From JAEUOS01 sp964470865 (GTDB lineage Bacteria > Pseudomonadota > Gammaproteobacteria > Burkholderiales > JAEUOS01), in contig CAYYFR010000008.1 in assembly GCA_964470865.1 (NCBI GenBank), positions 1 through 64,000 on the forward strand: 64,000 nucleotides of DNA, written 5' to 3'. Made by a program: the position numbers and the translations under genes. This document shows, piece by piece, positions 51,843 through 60,626 of the stretch. The notes beneath the pieces were generated by a model. The model saw only the letters and a program-made list of their open reading frames with translations, was not told the DNA's origin and did no database searches. Numbering within the stretch: position 1 is the first letter of the stretch; each line of letters begins with the position of its first letter.

Positions 51843-51951
51843 GGAAACACTGAACCAGTCCGTAGGTCGAGATAGGCGCTCTTGCAAGACGTTGAATCGA
51901 AAAGGTGCTTGGTTCGAGAATCCGCATTCCAGGGACTTGTTCAGCGTTTTC
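51841..51951 (-). repeat. 111-bp inverted-repeat element, copy 2
   Basis: This copy overlaps the last two bases of the flgL stop and is in inverse orientation to copies 1 and 3. Its reverse complement begins GAAAACGCTGAACAAGTCC and the other end reads GGAAACACTGAACCAGTCC: a terminal inverted repeat with about 16 of 19 positions matching. A palindrome TCTTGCAAGA lies inside. Confidence 0.85.
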
Positions 51952-51984
51952 TTGACCCGTTGTGCGCTCGTTGCGCAGGCGGTG

Positions 51985-54159
51985 TCAGGCGGCGTGGGCG
52001 ACCCGTGAGCCGGGCACCAGGCTCACGATCCGGGCCGCCTCGCTCAGTTTCCATTCGGGCCGCGCGCCTCTTGCCTGAAGGTCGAACAGCAACTCGGATG
52101 CGCCCGCGAGGGTCAGTGGCCGGCTGAAATAGTAGCCCTGCATCAGCGGGCAGCCGCGCTTTTGCAGCAACTGCATCTGTTCACGTGTTTCCACGCCTTC
52201 GGCTACGACCTCGAGATTGAGCGCGCTGGCCATGGCGATAATGGCCGCGGTGATGGCCTCGTTGTCGCTGCCCGATTTGAGGTCGTTGACGAACGAACGG
52301 TCGATCTTGAGCTGGTCGATATCGAAGCGTTTCAGGTAGGACAGCGAGGAATAGCCGGTACCGAAGTCGTCAATCGACAGACGCACATTGAGCTCGTTGA
52401 GTGCCTTGAGCGTGGCAAGCGTGGCGGCGATATCGGTCATCAGCATGGTTTCGGTGATTTCCAGCTCGATCAGATGACCGGGCAGGTCGGCGTCTTCGAG
52501 CACCTTGCGCACCATGTCGACAAATCCCGGGCGCTGGAAATGTGATCCCGGAATGTTGACAGCGATGCGCACCGGCTCGAGGCCGTCGCGTATCCAGCGC
52601 GCTGCCTGCCTGGCCGCGGTGGCCAGCGCCCATTCGCCGAACGGCACGATCAGACCGGTTTCCTCCGCAATCGGGATGAAATCGGCGGGTGCGATGAGGC
52701 GGCCTGCATGATTCCAGCGCATCAGCGCTTCCACCCCGGGTACACGGCCGCTGCGCACATCCACCTGGGGCTGGTAGTGCAGTACCAGTTCATCGTGTTC
52801 CAGTGCTTTGTGCAGCGCCTGCTCCAGCTCCCAACGCTTGCGATCGACCAGGTTGAGTTCCGGCCGATACGCGGCAATCGCGTTGCGGCCCTGTGCCTTG
52901 ACCGAATACATGGCCGCGTCGGCGTTGCGCAGCAGGCTTTCGACATCGGCGCCGTCTTCCGGGAAACGTGCGATGCCCACCGAGGCACTGATGAAATTCT
53001 CGCGCCCGCCCACCATGAATGGCTTGCGCATGACCGCCAGAACCCGCTCCGCAACTCTCTGCGCCTGTTGCGGGTGCGCCACTTCTGTCAGCAACAGCGC
53101 GAATTCGTCGCCGCCCAGGCGCGCCACCAAATCGGCCTCGCCTTCGCCCGAGCGCACGCAACCGTTGAGCCGCAGCGCGACCTCGCGCAGCACGGCGTCG
53201 CCTGCAGCGTGGCCCTGGGTATCGTTGATCTGCTTGAAGCGGTCAAGGTCCACAAACAGGGCCGCCAGCGGCGCGCGGCGCTGGCGCGCCGCCTCGATCG
53301 CGGCGCCGAAGCGCTCGCCAAACATGCGCCGGTTCGGCAGTCCGGTCAGGTTGTCAAAGTCGGCCAGCGCGCGAATCTGCGCTTCGGCTTCGCGGCGTTG
53401 CGTGATGTCCTGTGCCGTGCCGCTGACAAGGCAGGCGACACCGGCGTTGTCGCATTCGATTTCAGCCTCGAAACGGACGAAGTTGACCGCGCCACAGGCC
53501 GATTGCAGACGGGTTTCGCTTTGCAAGCTGCCGCCTTCCCTGATCAGTCGTTCGAAGGCGGTGGTCAATTCCTTGCGGTCGTCATCATGCACCAGCGCCA
53601 AAAAGGCCTTGAGCGAAAGCGCAACACTGGTCCCGGCGATGCCCAGGATCGACAAGCACAACTCCGAGCCGACCAAAAGGCCGCTGCTCAGATCCCATTC
53701 CCAGGTGCCCAGGCGGGCGATGCGCTGCGCCCGCGCCAGCTTGGCGCGACTGGTTTCGAGTTCGCCGCGCAGGCGCGCGGCGCGCAGCAGGTAGCGCGTG
53801 CGTTGCACCAGCAGGGTCCATTGCGTCGACTTGACGAAAAAGTCGGTGGCACCGGCCTCGTAGGCATGGGCGACCGATTCCTCGTCATCCAGCCCGGTCA
53901 GCATCAGCACCGGCACCTGCGCGCCTCCGGGCAACTGACGCAGGGCGCGGCAGGTGGCGAAGCCATCCATGCCCGGCATCAGCGCGTCGAGCAGCACGCA
54001 ATCCGGGCCCAGAGCAAATCTCTCCAGTGCTTGGAGGCCGCTGTCGGCTTCGCTTACATGGAAGCCATGACGCGTGAGGATCGAGGCGGTGAGCAGGCGG
54101 GCGACCGGGTCGTCGTCCACCAGCAGCACGTGCTCATGCGACTGTTGCTGGGGTTTCAT
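51985..54159 (-). CDS. Response regulator with PAS, GGDEF and EAL domains (c-di-GMP turnover)
   Basis: This 724-residue protein starts with a receiver domain (acidic patch DDD at 15-17, phospho-acceptor D58 in LLDALMPGMDG, K110). A PAS-like domain follows at about 140-255, then a GGDEF domain with intact GGDEF at 349-353 and an EAL domain with EAL at 477-479, DDFGTGYSS and AEGVET. All phosphodiesterase signature motifs appear present. There is no RxxD inhibitory site before GGDEF. It overlaps the 3' end of the hybrid kinase gene by 26 nt, so the kinase is its likely phosphodonor. It should tune c-di-GMP close to the flagellar genes. Confidence 0.93.
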   Translation of the reverse strand: MKPQQQSHEHVLLVDDDPVARLLTASILTRHGFHVSEADSGLQALERFALGPDCVLLDALMPGMDGFATCRALRQLPGGAQVPVLMLTGLDDEESVAHAYEAGATDFFVKSTQWTLLVQRTRYLLRAARLRGELETSRAKLARAQRIARLGTWEWDLSSGLLVGSELCLSILGIAGTSVALSLKAFLALVHDDDRKELTTAFERLIREGGSLQSETRLQSACGAVNFVRFEAEIECDNAGVACLVSGTAQDITQRREAEAQIRALADFDNLTGLPNRRMFGERFGAAIEAARQRRAPLAALFVDLDRFKQINDTQGHAAGDAVLREVALRLNGCVRSGEGEADLVARLGGDEFALLLTEVAHPQQAQRVAERVLAVMRKPFMVGGRENFISASVGIARFPEDGADVESLLRNADAAMYSVKAQGRNAIAAYRPELNLVDRKRWELEQALHKALEHDELVLHYQPQVDVRSGRVPGVEALMRWNHAGRLIAPADFIPIAEETGLIVPFGEWALATAARQAARWIRDGLEPVRIAVNIPGSHFQRPGFVDMVRKVLEDADLPGHLIELEITETMLMTDIAATLATLKALNELNVRLSIDDFGTGYSSLSYLKRFDIDQLKIDRSFVNDLKSGSDNEAITAAIIAMASALNLEVVAEGVETREQMQLLQKRGCPLMQGYYFSRPLTLAGASELLFDLQARGARPEWKLSEAARIVSLVPGSRVAHAA

Positions 54160-57100
54160 TACTGTTCTCCCTGGGGTATTTGAGTGCCTTCAAGGCACCC
54201 AGGACGCTTTCGAACTGCGCTTCAAGCAATCCGAGACGTTCTCTCAAGTCCTGGCTTGCACCGTTCTTGGCGGCCGCCTCGATGTCGGCGAACAGCGCGG
54301 ACATGCCTGTGGCACCGAGATTTGCGTGGCTCGACTTGAGGGCATGGGCAGCCTGGCGCGCGGCCCGCAGGTCGTCGCAGGCGGCGGCGCGACGCAATTC
54401 GGCCATCAACGCCGGCGCACTCTTGGCGTAGGCATCTACCAGGCGTTCGATGAGACCGGGACATTCGATGTCCATGGCGCGCAGCGCGTCCATCACTTTG
54501 CTATCGAGAAGCGCGCCGTGGATTTCAGCGGCTGCACGGTTGAAGGCGAGGGGGGGCGGGGCTTCGGCGCCGCCGACGGGAGCGGACAGTGCGCGCCCGT
54601 ACTCAGCCGGCAAGACCGTGAGCAGGGCCGTGCGTGCCATCGGCAGCACCAGCGCGTCGTCGCGCCTGGGCCAAGCGCTCAGTGGATGGGGTTTGTCGAC
54701 CAGCCAGTTGAACAGGATGCCGCGCAACTCGCCTTCGGCGAAGGGCTTCGAAAGGTAATCGGTGAATCCGGCCGCCAGGCATTGGTCGCGATCACCGCTC
54801 AGCGCGTTGGCGGTCAGTGCAATCACCGGCACATCCGGACGCACCGCCAGCGGGCCGTAGGCGCCGCCGCCGGCGCGAATATGGCGCACCGTTTCGTAAC
54901 CATCCATCTCGGGCATCTGGCAATCCAGCAAGACCACATCGAAGGCCGAGTTTCCGAGTATCTCCAGGGCTTGGCGGCCGTTTTCCGCGATTTCGTGGAC
55001 GCAGCCAATTTTTTCCAGCATGGTGGTGGCAATTTCGCGATTCACCGGATTGTCCTCAACCACCAGCACGCGGCCGGCCAGAAGGGGCGTCATTGGATGC
55101 GCCGTGGCGCGCCCGCGCCCGCTTTGCGGCAGCAGCGCATCGGCGATGGCGCGACGCAGTTCACCCTGGCGCACGGGTTTTTCGATGAGGGTATCGATGC
55201 CACAGGCGCGTGCGCGCGCTTCATCGGCGTCGCCGGCGAGCGAGGCCAGCATCAGCATGCGCAGGGTCGCCAGACGCGGATTGGCACGGATGCGCTCGGC
55301 CAGCTCGATACCACTCATGCCGGGCATCCTCATGTCGATCAAGGCCGCTTCAAACGGTCGCCCCGCGCTACAGGCGGTCTCGAGCAATTCGAGCGCCTGG
55401 GCACCACCGGCGGCTGCGCCACAGCCGATGCCCCAGTTTTCGAGCTGGTGCACGAGGATGTCCAGATTGGTCGGGTTATCCTCGACTACCAGCACGCGGC
55501 GCCCAATGAGCATGCCGGGCGCATCGGCAACCTGGGGCGAGCATTCGAGGAGGCTGCCGGGCGCAAGCGCGATCGAGAAACTGAAGGTTGAGCCGCGTCC
55601 GGGTCGACTCGCTACGCTGATGTCGCCGCCCATCATGTGCACCAGCTGCTGGCTGATCGCCAGGCCCAGGCCGGTACCGCCGTAGCGTTTGGTGGTGGCG
55701 CTGCTGCCTTGCTCGAATTCGTGGAACAGCCGGCCCTGCACTTCTTCGGACATGCCGATGCCGGTGTCGCGAACCGAGAACTTGAGCCGGACCGCTGTGG
55801 CGGCATCACCGGCCTCGCCGTCGATGGCGACGGCAAGCATGACTTCACCTGTTTCGGTGAACTTGATCGCATTGCCGGCCAGATTGAGTATCACCTGGCG
55901 CAGGCGGCCGGCATCGCCCAGCACTCGTGCCGGTGCCTGGGCTGCGACGTCATGCAACAGCTCGATGCGCTTCTGGTGGGCGCGCGGCGCCAGCAATTGC
56001 GCGACTTCCTCGATCAGGGTTGCCAGTTCGAACTCTTCCTGCACCAGTTCGAGCTTGCCGGCTTCGATCTTGGAAAAATCGAGAATGTCGTTGATGATCG
56101 AAAGCAGCGCCTGGCCGGAGCGATAGACAGTCTCGGCGAAGCGCCGCTGCCGGTCATCCATGCTGGTGCCCAGCAGCAGTTCTGTCATGCCGAGCACGCC
56201 GTTCATCGGCGTACGAATCTCGTGGCTCATATTGGCCAGGAACTGCGATTTCGCCAGACTGGCAGCCTCTGCCTGTTCTTTGGCCTGGGTCAGTGCCTCC
56301 TGCTGGATCCTGTGCTGCGTCACGTCCTTGCATATGCCGTGCACGCGGATCTCACCGCTCCTCAGGCGAATCGCCTGGGTTTGCAGCGACAGCCAGCGCT
56401 GCCCGCGGCTGGCGTGCGCGATGCGAAACTCGATGTAGACCGGCTCGAGCGCCTGCTCCATGCGTTGCCGCACTTCAAACAGATCCCGATCTTCCGGATG
56501 GATCATCGTCATGATGCGGTCGGGGTCGGCGTAGACCTGTTGTGGCGTCAGGCCCCAGATATGCTCGGTGGCGGGATTGACGTAATACACGCACGAATTC
56601 TCAGGATTGGTGATGAACACCTGATCGGCCATGCTGTCGGCGAAAAGGCGGAAGCCGTGTTCGGACTCATCGACTGTGCGCCGCATGCTCCCCAGCGCGC
56701 TGCTGTCTTCGGTGCTGTTCTGAACGCCGGAATCCGAACCGGCCGATGGCGGTTGCGACGCTTGCGACTGTTGCGTCAGCTGCGATTGCGAAGCAGTCTC
56801 ACCGGCGACGTCGCGACGCGCCAAAAACATGGAGCGCAGCGTAGCCAACCAAGCGGGTGGTGCGCCGCTGCGCGACAGGCTATGCGTGATGCCGATCGCG
56901 GCCAGCACAATCAGGGCCAAGGCCAAAGCTGCGAACAGTGCGGCATGGTCGGCCGGTGCGCTGCCGGGCGGCGCGCCAGGCAGGCTCGCCAGTTCGGTGA
57001 CCAACACCACCTTTTCGCCGGCAACATAGAGGGGGTTGTAGACCGTAACTGTGGAGTTGCCGCTGCCACGCGTGAACGCGGGTACTTGCGACATCAGGGT

Positions 57101-57805
57101 CTGCGCCACCCGTTCACGCGAGATGCTAAGGCGGGCTGCGGGCTGCGATGCGCTCCATACGCCTTCCGCGCCAGCCAGGGCAATTGGTGTGTCGCTGGCT
57201 GCTGCCAGTATCCGTGCCAGGGAATCGTCCCAGCGGATCGCGGCGCCGAGCGCGCCAAGCACTGCGCCGTTGTGCACCACTGGTGCCCAGGCGCGGATCG
57301 TAAGGGCGGTGGCGGATGGTTCGGCGACCACAGTTGTCGCGCCAAACATGGCGCGTGTTGTCGCGCCACGCATGGCGCGGGCGCCGGCGCGTCGCGGGTC
57401 GGCATCGCCGCTTGCCGGTGCATCGATAGTTCCAAACAGCAGGTTGCCGCGTGCGTCGATGGCATGCAACAGATCCAGCCCGTGGCGCTCACGCAAATCG
57501 GCATGCCAGGCTTCGCGCGCAGCCAGCGGGCGGTTCTGCATACGCGCGAACTCCTGGCCGAACCCGCTACTGCCGGCAAGCGCCGCCGCCCGTGATCGCA
57601 ACTGCGCCGTTTCGCGTTCGAGCATGTCGCCAACCAGGCGCGTCACGCCCTGGTTGCGCCGTTCAGCATCTGCCGTTGCAACGTAATCCAGGCCGCGCGC
57701 CTCAAGCGCCTGCCCGACCAGGGCCGGGATTGCCATCACCGCGAGCAGGGCGGCAAGCAAAGGCAGGGCGAGCGGCAGGCGCGGCAGCCAGCGTTGCAGT
57801 ATCAC
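54134..57805 (-). CDS. Hybrid sensor histidine kinase with two receivers and an HPt domain
   Basis: The 1223-residue protein starts at GTG 57805, supported by GGAGAGGGG six bases upstream. It has an N-terminal membrane helix (about 10-33), an extracytoplasmic sensor of about 250 residues, a second helix (ALFAALALALIVLAAIGITH), a PAS domain, then HisKA with H528 (NMSHEIRTPMNGVLGMTELL). The ATPase domain follows (GNAIKFTETG; GGTGLGLAIS), then receiver 1 (Asp in LIDMRMPGMSG), receiver 2 (Asp in LLDCQMPEMDGYE) and a C-terminal HPt with His in AHALKSSHANLGA. The architecture is a complete BarA-type phosphorelay. Frame extension upstream to 58312 overlaps the next gene and is not real. Input signal unknown. 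Confidence 0.93.
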   Translation of the reverse strand: MILQRWLPRLPLALPLLAALLAVMAIPALVGQALEARGLDYVATADAERRNQGVTRLVGDMLERETAQLRSRAAALAGSSGFGQEFARMQNRPLAAREAWHADLRERHGLDLLHAIDARGNLLFGTIDAPASGDADPRRAGARAMRGATTRAMFGATTVVAEPSATALTIRAWAPVVHNGAVLGALGAAIRWDDSLARILAAASDTPIALAGAEGVWSASQPAARLSISRERVAQTLMSQVPAFTRGSGNSTVTVYNPLYVAGEKVVLVTELASLPGAPPGSAPADHAALFAALALALIVLAAIGITHSLSRSGAPPAWLATLRSMFLARRDVAGETASQSQLTQQSQASQPPSAGSDSGVQNSTEDSSALGSMRRTVDESEHGFRLFADSMADQVFITNPENSCVYYVNPATEHIWGLTPQQVYADPDRIMTMIHPEDRDLFEVRQRMEQALEPVYIEFRIAHASRGQRWLSLQTQAIRLRSGEIRVHGICKDVTQHRIQQEALTQAKEQAEAASLAKSQFLANMSHEIRTPMNGVLGMTELLLGTSMDDRQRRFAETVYRSGQALLSIINDILDFSKIEAGKLELVQEEFELATLIEEVAQLLAPRAHQKRIELLHDVAAQAPARVLGDAGRLRQVILNLAGNAIKFTETGEVMLAVAIDGEAGDAATAVRLKFSVRDTGIGMSEEVQGRLFHEFEQGSSATTKRYGGTGLGLAISQQLVHMMGGDISVASRPGRGSTFSFSIALAPGSLLECSPQVADAPGMLIGRRVLVVEDNPTNLDILVHQLENWGIGCGAAAGGAQALELLETACSAGRPFEAALIDMRMPGMSGIELAERIRANPRLATLRMLMLASLAGDADEARARACGIDTLIEKPVRQGELRRAIADALLPQSGRGRATAHPMTPLLAGRVLVVEDNPVNREIATTMLEKIGCVHEIAENGRQALEILGNSAFDVVLLDCQMPEMDGYETVRHIRAGGGAYGPLAVRPDVPVIALTANALSGDRDQCLAAGFTDYLSKPFAEGELRGILFNWLVDKPHPLSAWPRRDDALVLPMARTALLTVLPAEYGRALSAPVGGAEAPPPLAFNRAAAEIHGALLDSKVMDALRAMDIECPGLIERLVDAYAKSAPALMAELRRAAACDDLRAARQAAHALKSSHANLGATGMSALFADIEAAAKNGASQDLRERLGLLEAQFESVLGALKALKYPRENSNETPATVA

Positions 57806-58112
57806 GACGAACCCCTCTCCAAGACACGGATCGGACCGGCACAAGCGCGGCGCCAGCGTGGCGCCAGTCTCTTGCGGGCACGATCTTGTGATTTGATTTT
57901 CATGCACCCTTGAACAAGCATGCGCAGCCGGCAAACGGGCTACCTGAAGGGTTGACGGCGCAATGACGGCATACTTGAGGCGCAATCTGCAAGTCCGGGA
58001 TCGGCGGGGCAGACGTCGGGCGGGCTCGCCGGCGTCTGCGACAGGCGCTGTCGCGCGCTGGCTCGGAGAGCCGTCGTCAGCGGGCGTCGGGTGCGCGGAA
58101 CGGCCGCGCCTG
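57806..58112. other. Spacer upstream of the hybrid kinase gene
   Basis: About 307 nt without a recognised gene. A perfect 7-bp inverted repeat GGCGCCA/TGGCGCC with a 3-nt centre lies at 57849-57865, about 45 nt before the GTG start, and might be an operator. Confidence 0.4.
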
Positions 58113-58562
58113 TCAGTGAACGTGAGCTGGCGCGAGCGGGCGAAGTGGGGCGGCGCGCCAGTCTTCGAGGCCCTGGGCGCTTGCGCGGCGGGCCCGGCGC
58201 AAGGCCAGCAGATTACGGGCGCGCGCCACGAACTCCGTCGGATCAACCGGTTTGGCCAGGAAGTCGGTCGCACCTTGTTGCCATGCTGCGGCCGAAACCG
58301 ATTCGAACCCATGCGGCAGCATCAGCACCAGCGGTACCCCGGTCAGGGCCGGGTTGCTGCGCATGCGACGGATGACTTCCAGGCCGTCACTGGCACGCAT
58401 CAGGAAATCGACCATGACAAGGTCGGGCACATTTTTTTCGCACCAATCCAGTGCGCTGGCGGGATGGCCAAAGCCGATCACGTCGCTGAGGCCGCTAGTT
58501 GCGGCCAGGTCCAGCATCGCCTCAAGTTCAGCCGGCTGATCGCAAATAACAAGCATGGACAT
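58113..58562 (-). CDS. Single receiver-domain protein
   Basis: The 149-residue protein begins MSMLVICDQPAELEAMLDLA. It has the phosphorylation Asp in LVMVDFLMRASDGLEV and the Lys in TDFLAKPVDPTEF. Only one acidic residue (D8) is seen where most receivers have two. The C-terminus FVARARNLLALRRARRASAQ resembles the linker that in larger proteins leads to HD-GYP or GGDEF domains, but the protein ends soon after. It could be the truncated remains of such a regulator or a stand-alone receiver. It is transcribed toward the hybrid kinase. Confidence 0.75.
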   Translation of the reverse strand: MSMLVICDQPAELEAMLDLAATSGLSDVIGFGHPASALDWCEKNVPDLVMVDFLMRASDGLEVIRRMRSNPALTGVPLVLMLPHGFESVSAAAWQQGATDFLAKPVDPTEFVARARNLLALRRARRASAQGLEDWRAAPLRPLAPAHVH

Positions 58563-58627
58563 GGGACGTTTTTCCGACAAAGGCCGCAGCAATGCGTTGG
58601 TTACGGCAGGTTGCGGAAAAACATTAG

Positions 58628-58738
58628 GAAAACGCTGAACAAGTCTCTGGCATTCGGATTCCCGAAAAAAGAGCCTTTTGGATTCAACAACTTGCAACAG
58701 CGACTTTCTTGTCCTACGGACTCGTTCAAGGTTTCCTT
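58628..58738 (+). repeat. 111-bp inverted-repeat element, copy 3
   Basis: It starts GAAAACGCTGAACAAGTCTC and ends TTCAAGGTTTCCTT, with the inner blocks GCATTCGGATTC, CCTTTTGGATTCAAC and CAGCGACTTTC in the same order as copy 1. It lies in the divergent region between the receiver (58562, minus) and the cyclase (58884, plus), so it may carry or disturb promoters. Confidence 0.8.
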
Positions 58739-58883
58739 AGGGCTTGGAAGCTGCGAACTGGTGGCGGAATGCCGGCTTGATTGCAGTCTTGGACGACGCT
58801 GCGCCCCCTTATTCTGCCTGGATGAACCGGGCCGGCCATCTACCGATGACCGGGTGTCGGCATCCATAGGGTTGGTGCACGCC

Positions 58884-60626
58884 ATGTCCAATGCTGTTTC
58901 GAATTCAGTCAATCCGATCGAGGTCGCGCGCGAAACCTTCCGCCAACTTGCGGTGAAGCGCATTTCGCCCACCCCCGAGAACTATGCGCGCGTCTATGCG
59001 GAGATCGCAGGCGAACCCTGGCTGCACCCCGCCGCGCAGACGCTGGAGCGCGCGGTTGCCGAGATGGCACGTTTCTCGATGGTCGGCAGCAGCGGTGCGC
59101 AGGGACTGACCCAGGCGTTGAAGCGCCAGAAATGGGACGAGGTCAGCACCATCCTGCACCGCCTGGTGGCCACTGCGGCCAGCGCGGAAACAATGGCCTG
59201 GCACACGCTGGTGCGCGATCTCTTGCGGCATTGGGAAGTCCGCCATGACGGTCTACCGCCCGGTCGCAAGCGCGAGGCCTTAGAGCATGTTCTTGAGAAT
59301 TCCCGTGGCGAGCCGGCAAAGCTGTACCTGCGTCTCGGGGCCCTGGTCAAATCGTGGGCCGAGCAGCCGCTGGCACGTACCTCGCACGGCACGCTGGCAA
59401 AACTTGAACGAGGGGCCGGCGATGCCGACGGCACTGCCTTGTTGCGGGACATGCTGGCGCAAACCATCGAATTCGCTGTCACCGACAGGCTTGGATATAC
59501 GCCGGAACTGGCGGCCGAAGCCGGCCGCCTGGCGATTCTGACGCGTGATGCGCTGGAGAACCGCGACCTCAACAAGCTGGCGCAGACGCTCAAGCATTTC
59601 TGGATCAAGCTCGAACTGCGCGGCGAGAGTGTCGATGGACTGATGCGCGGCCTGGTGACGCTGGTCAAGCTCTTGACCCGCAACATCGGCGCCCTGAGTG
59701 GTGACGAATGGCTGAAGAACCAGATGATCCGCGCCGAAGAATTACTCAAGGAGCCGCTCGACCTGCGGGCCTTGCGCGAGGCCGAAAAGGGCTTCCGCGA
59801 AGTGGCCTACCGCCAGGGCAGCCTGCGCAGCGGTCTTGACGAAGCCAAGGTGGCGCTCAAGTCGATGGTCGGTCTTTTGATCGATCGCCTCGACACGCTC
59901 ACCGAATCGGCTGGCGGCTATCACGAGAAGTTTGGCGTCTATGCCAACCAGATCGAGGCCGCCGGCGACATCACCCAGTTGTCAACAGTGCTGGGCAACC
60001 TGCTGACCGACACCCGCGGTGCGCAGACCGCGATGCGCCATACCCGCGACGAACTGGAGCAGGCGCGCGAAGCGGCGCATGCCCAGGAGGAACGGGTGCG
60101 TCAGCTGGAGCGGGAGCTTACCGAAGTAGGACAAATGATCAAGGAAGACCAGTTGACCAGTGTGCTCAACCGGCGCGGCCTTGAGGAGGCATTCGCCGTC
60201 GAAGCGGCGCGTGCAAGCCGCGCCGAAATGCCGCTGGCGGTGGCCTTGCTCGACGTCGACAATTTCAAGCTTTTGAACGACAAACTCGGCCATGTCGCAG
60301 GCGACAATGCGTTAAAGCACTTGGCCGGCATACTGCGCGATGCGGTGCGCCCGTCGGATGTGGTGGCACGCTACGGTGGCGAGGAGTTCGTGTTGCTGCT
60401 GCCCGATACCGGCGTCGAAGAGGCGGTGAGCGTGATGGCGCGGGTGCAACGCACGCTGACGCGGCGCTTCTTTCTGTATCAGAACGAGCGGGTGCTCATC
60501 ACCTTCAGCGCCGGTGTGGCGCTGCTGGGCGCCGGCGAGGACCGTGACGCTGTGATTGCGCGCGCCGACGCTGCCATGTACCAGGCCAAGCAGAGCGGCA
60601 AGAACCGTGTCTGCGTCGCCAGCTAA
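58884..60626 (+). CDS. Diguanylate cyclase (GGDEF protein) with helical N-terminal region
   Basis: The 580-residue soluble protein has a long helical N-terminal part of about 400 residues with a coiled coil just before the catalytic domain (about 385-420). The catalytic GGDEF domain carries GGEEF at 498-502 and LLDVDNFKLLNDKLGH as metal/substrate motif. The inhibitory site RPSD is at 489-492, so product feedback is expected. No membrane segment or known sensor fold was recognised in the N-terminal part. ATG 58884 (MSNAVSNSVNPIEVARE) is used; the upstream frame passes through the 111-bp repeat. Its end overlaps the next gene by 20 nt. Confidence 0.93.
   Translation: MSNAVSNSVNPIEVARETFRQLAVKRISPTPENYARVYAEIAGEPWLHPAAQTLERAVAEMARFSMVGSSGAQGLTQALKRQKWDEVSTILHRLVATAASAETMAWHTLVRDLLRHWEVRHDGLPPGRKREALEHVLENSRGEPAKLYLRLGALVKSWAEQPLARTSHGTLAKLERGAGDADGTALLRDMLAQTIEFAVTDRLGYTPELAAEAGRLAILTRDALENRDLNKLAQTLKHFWIKLELRGESVDGLMRGLVTLVKLLTRNIGALSGDEWLKNQMIRAEELLKEPLDLRALREAEKGFREVAYRQGSLRSGLDEAKVALKSMVGLLIDRLDTLTESAGGYHEKFGVYANQIEAAGDITQLSTVLGNLLTDTRGAQTAMRHTRDELEQAREAAHAQEERVRQLERELTEVGQMIKEDQLTSVLNRRGLEEAFAVEAARASRAEMPLAVALLDVDNFKLLNDKLGHVAGDNALKHLAGILRDAVRPSDVVARYGGEEFVLLLPDTGVEEAVSVMARVQRTLTRRFFLYQNERVLITFSAGVALLGAGEDRDAVIARADAAMYQAKQSGKNRVCVAS

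Noticed and set aside
55637..57595. 652-codon open frame antisense to the hybrid kinase gene
   Set aside because: Composition is typical of a GC-rich shadow frame (rich in Arg, Gln, His, Gly), it has no recognisable domain, and the opposite strand is a clear kinase.
57806..58312. Upstream extension of the hybrid kinase frame to 58312
   Set aside because: It overlaps the lone receiver gene in the same strand, and GTG 57805 with a strong ribosome-binding site directly precedes the first membrane helix.
57963..58883. Upstream extension of the diguanylate cyclase frame to 57963
   Set aside because: The extension runs antisense to a receiver gene and through the 111-bp repeat; the protein similarity and a good start begin at 58884.
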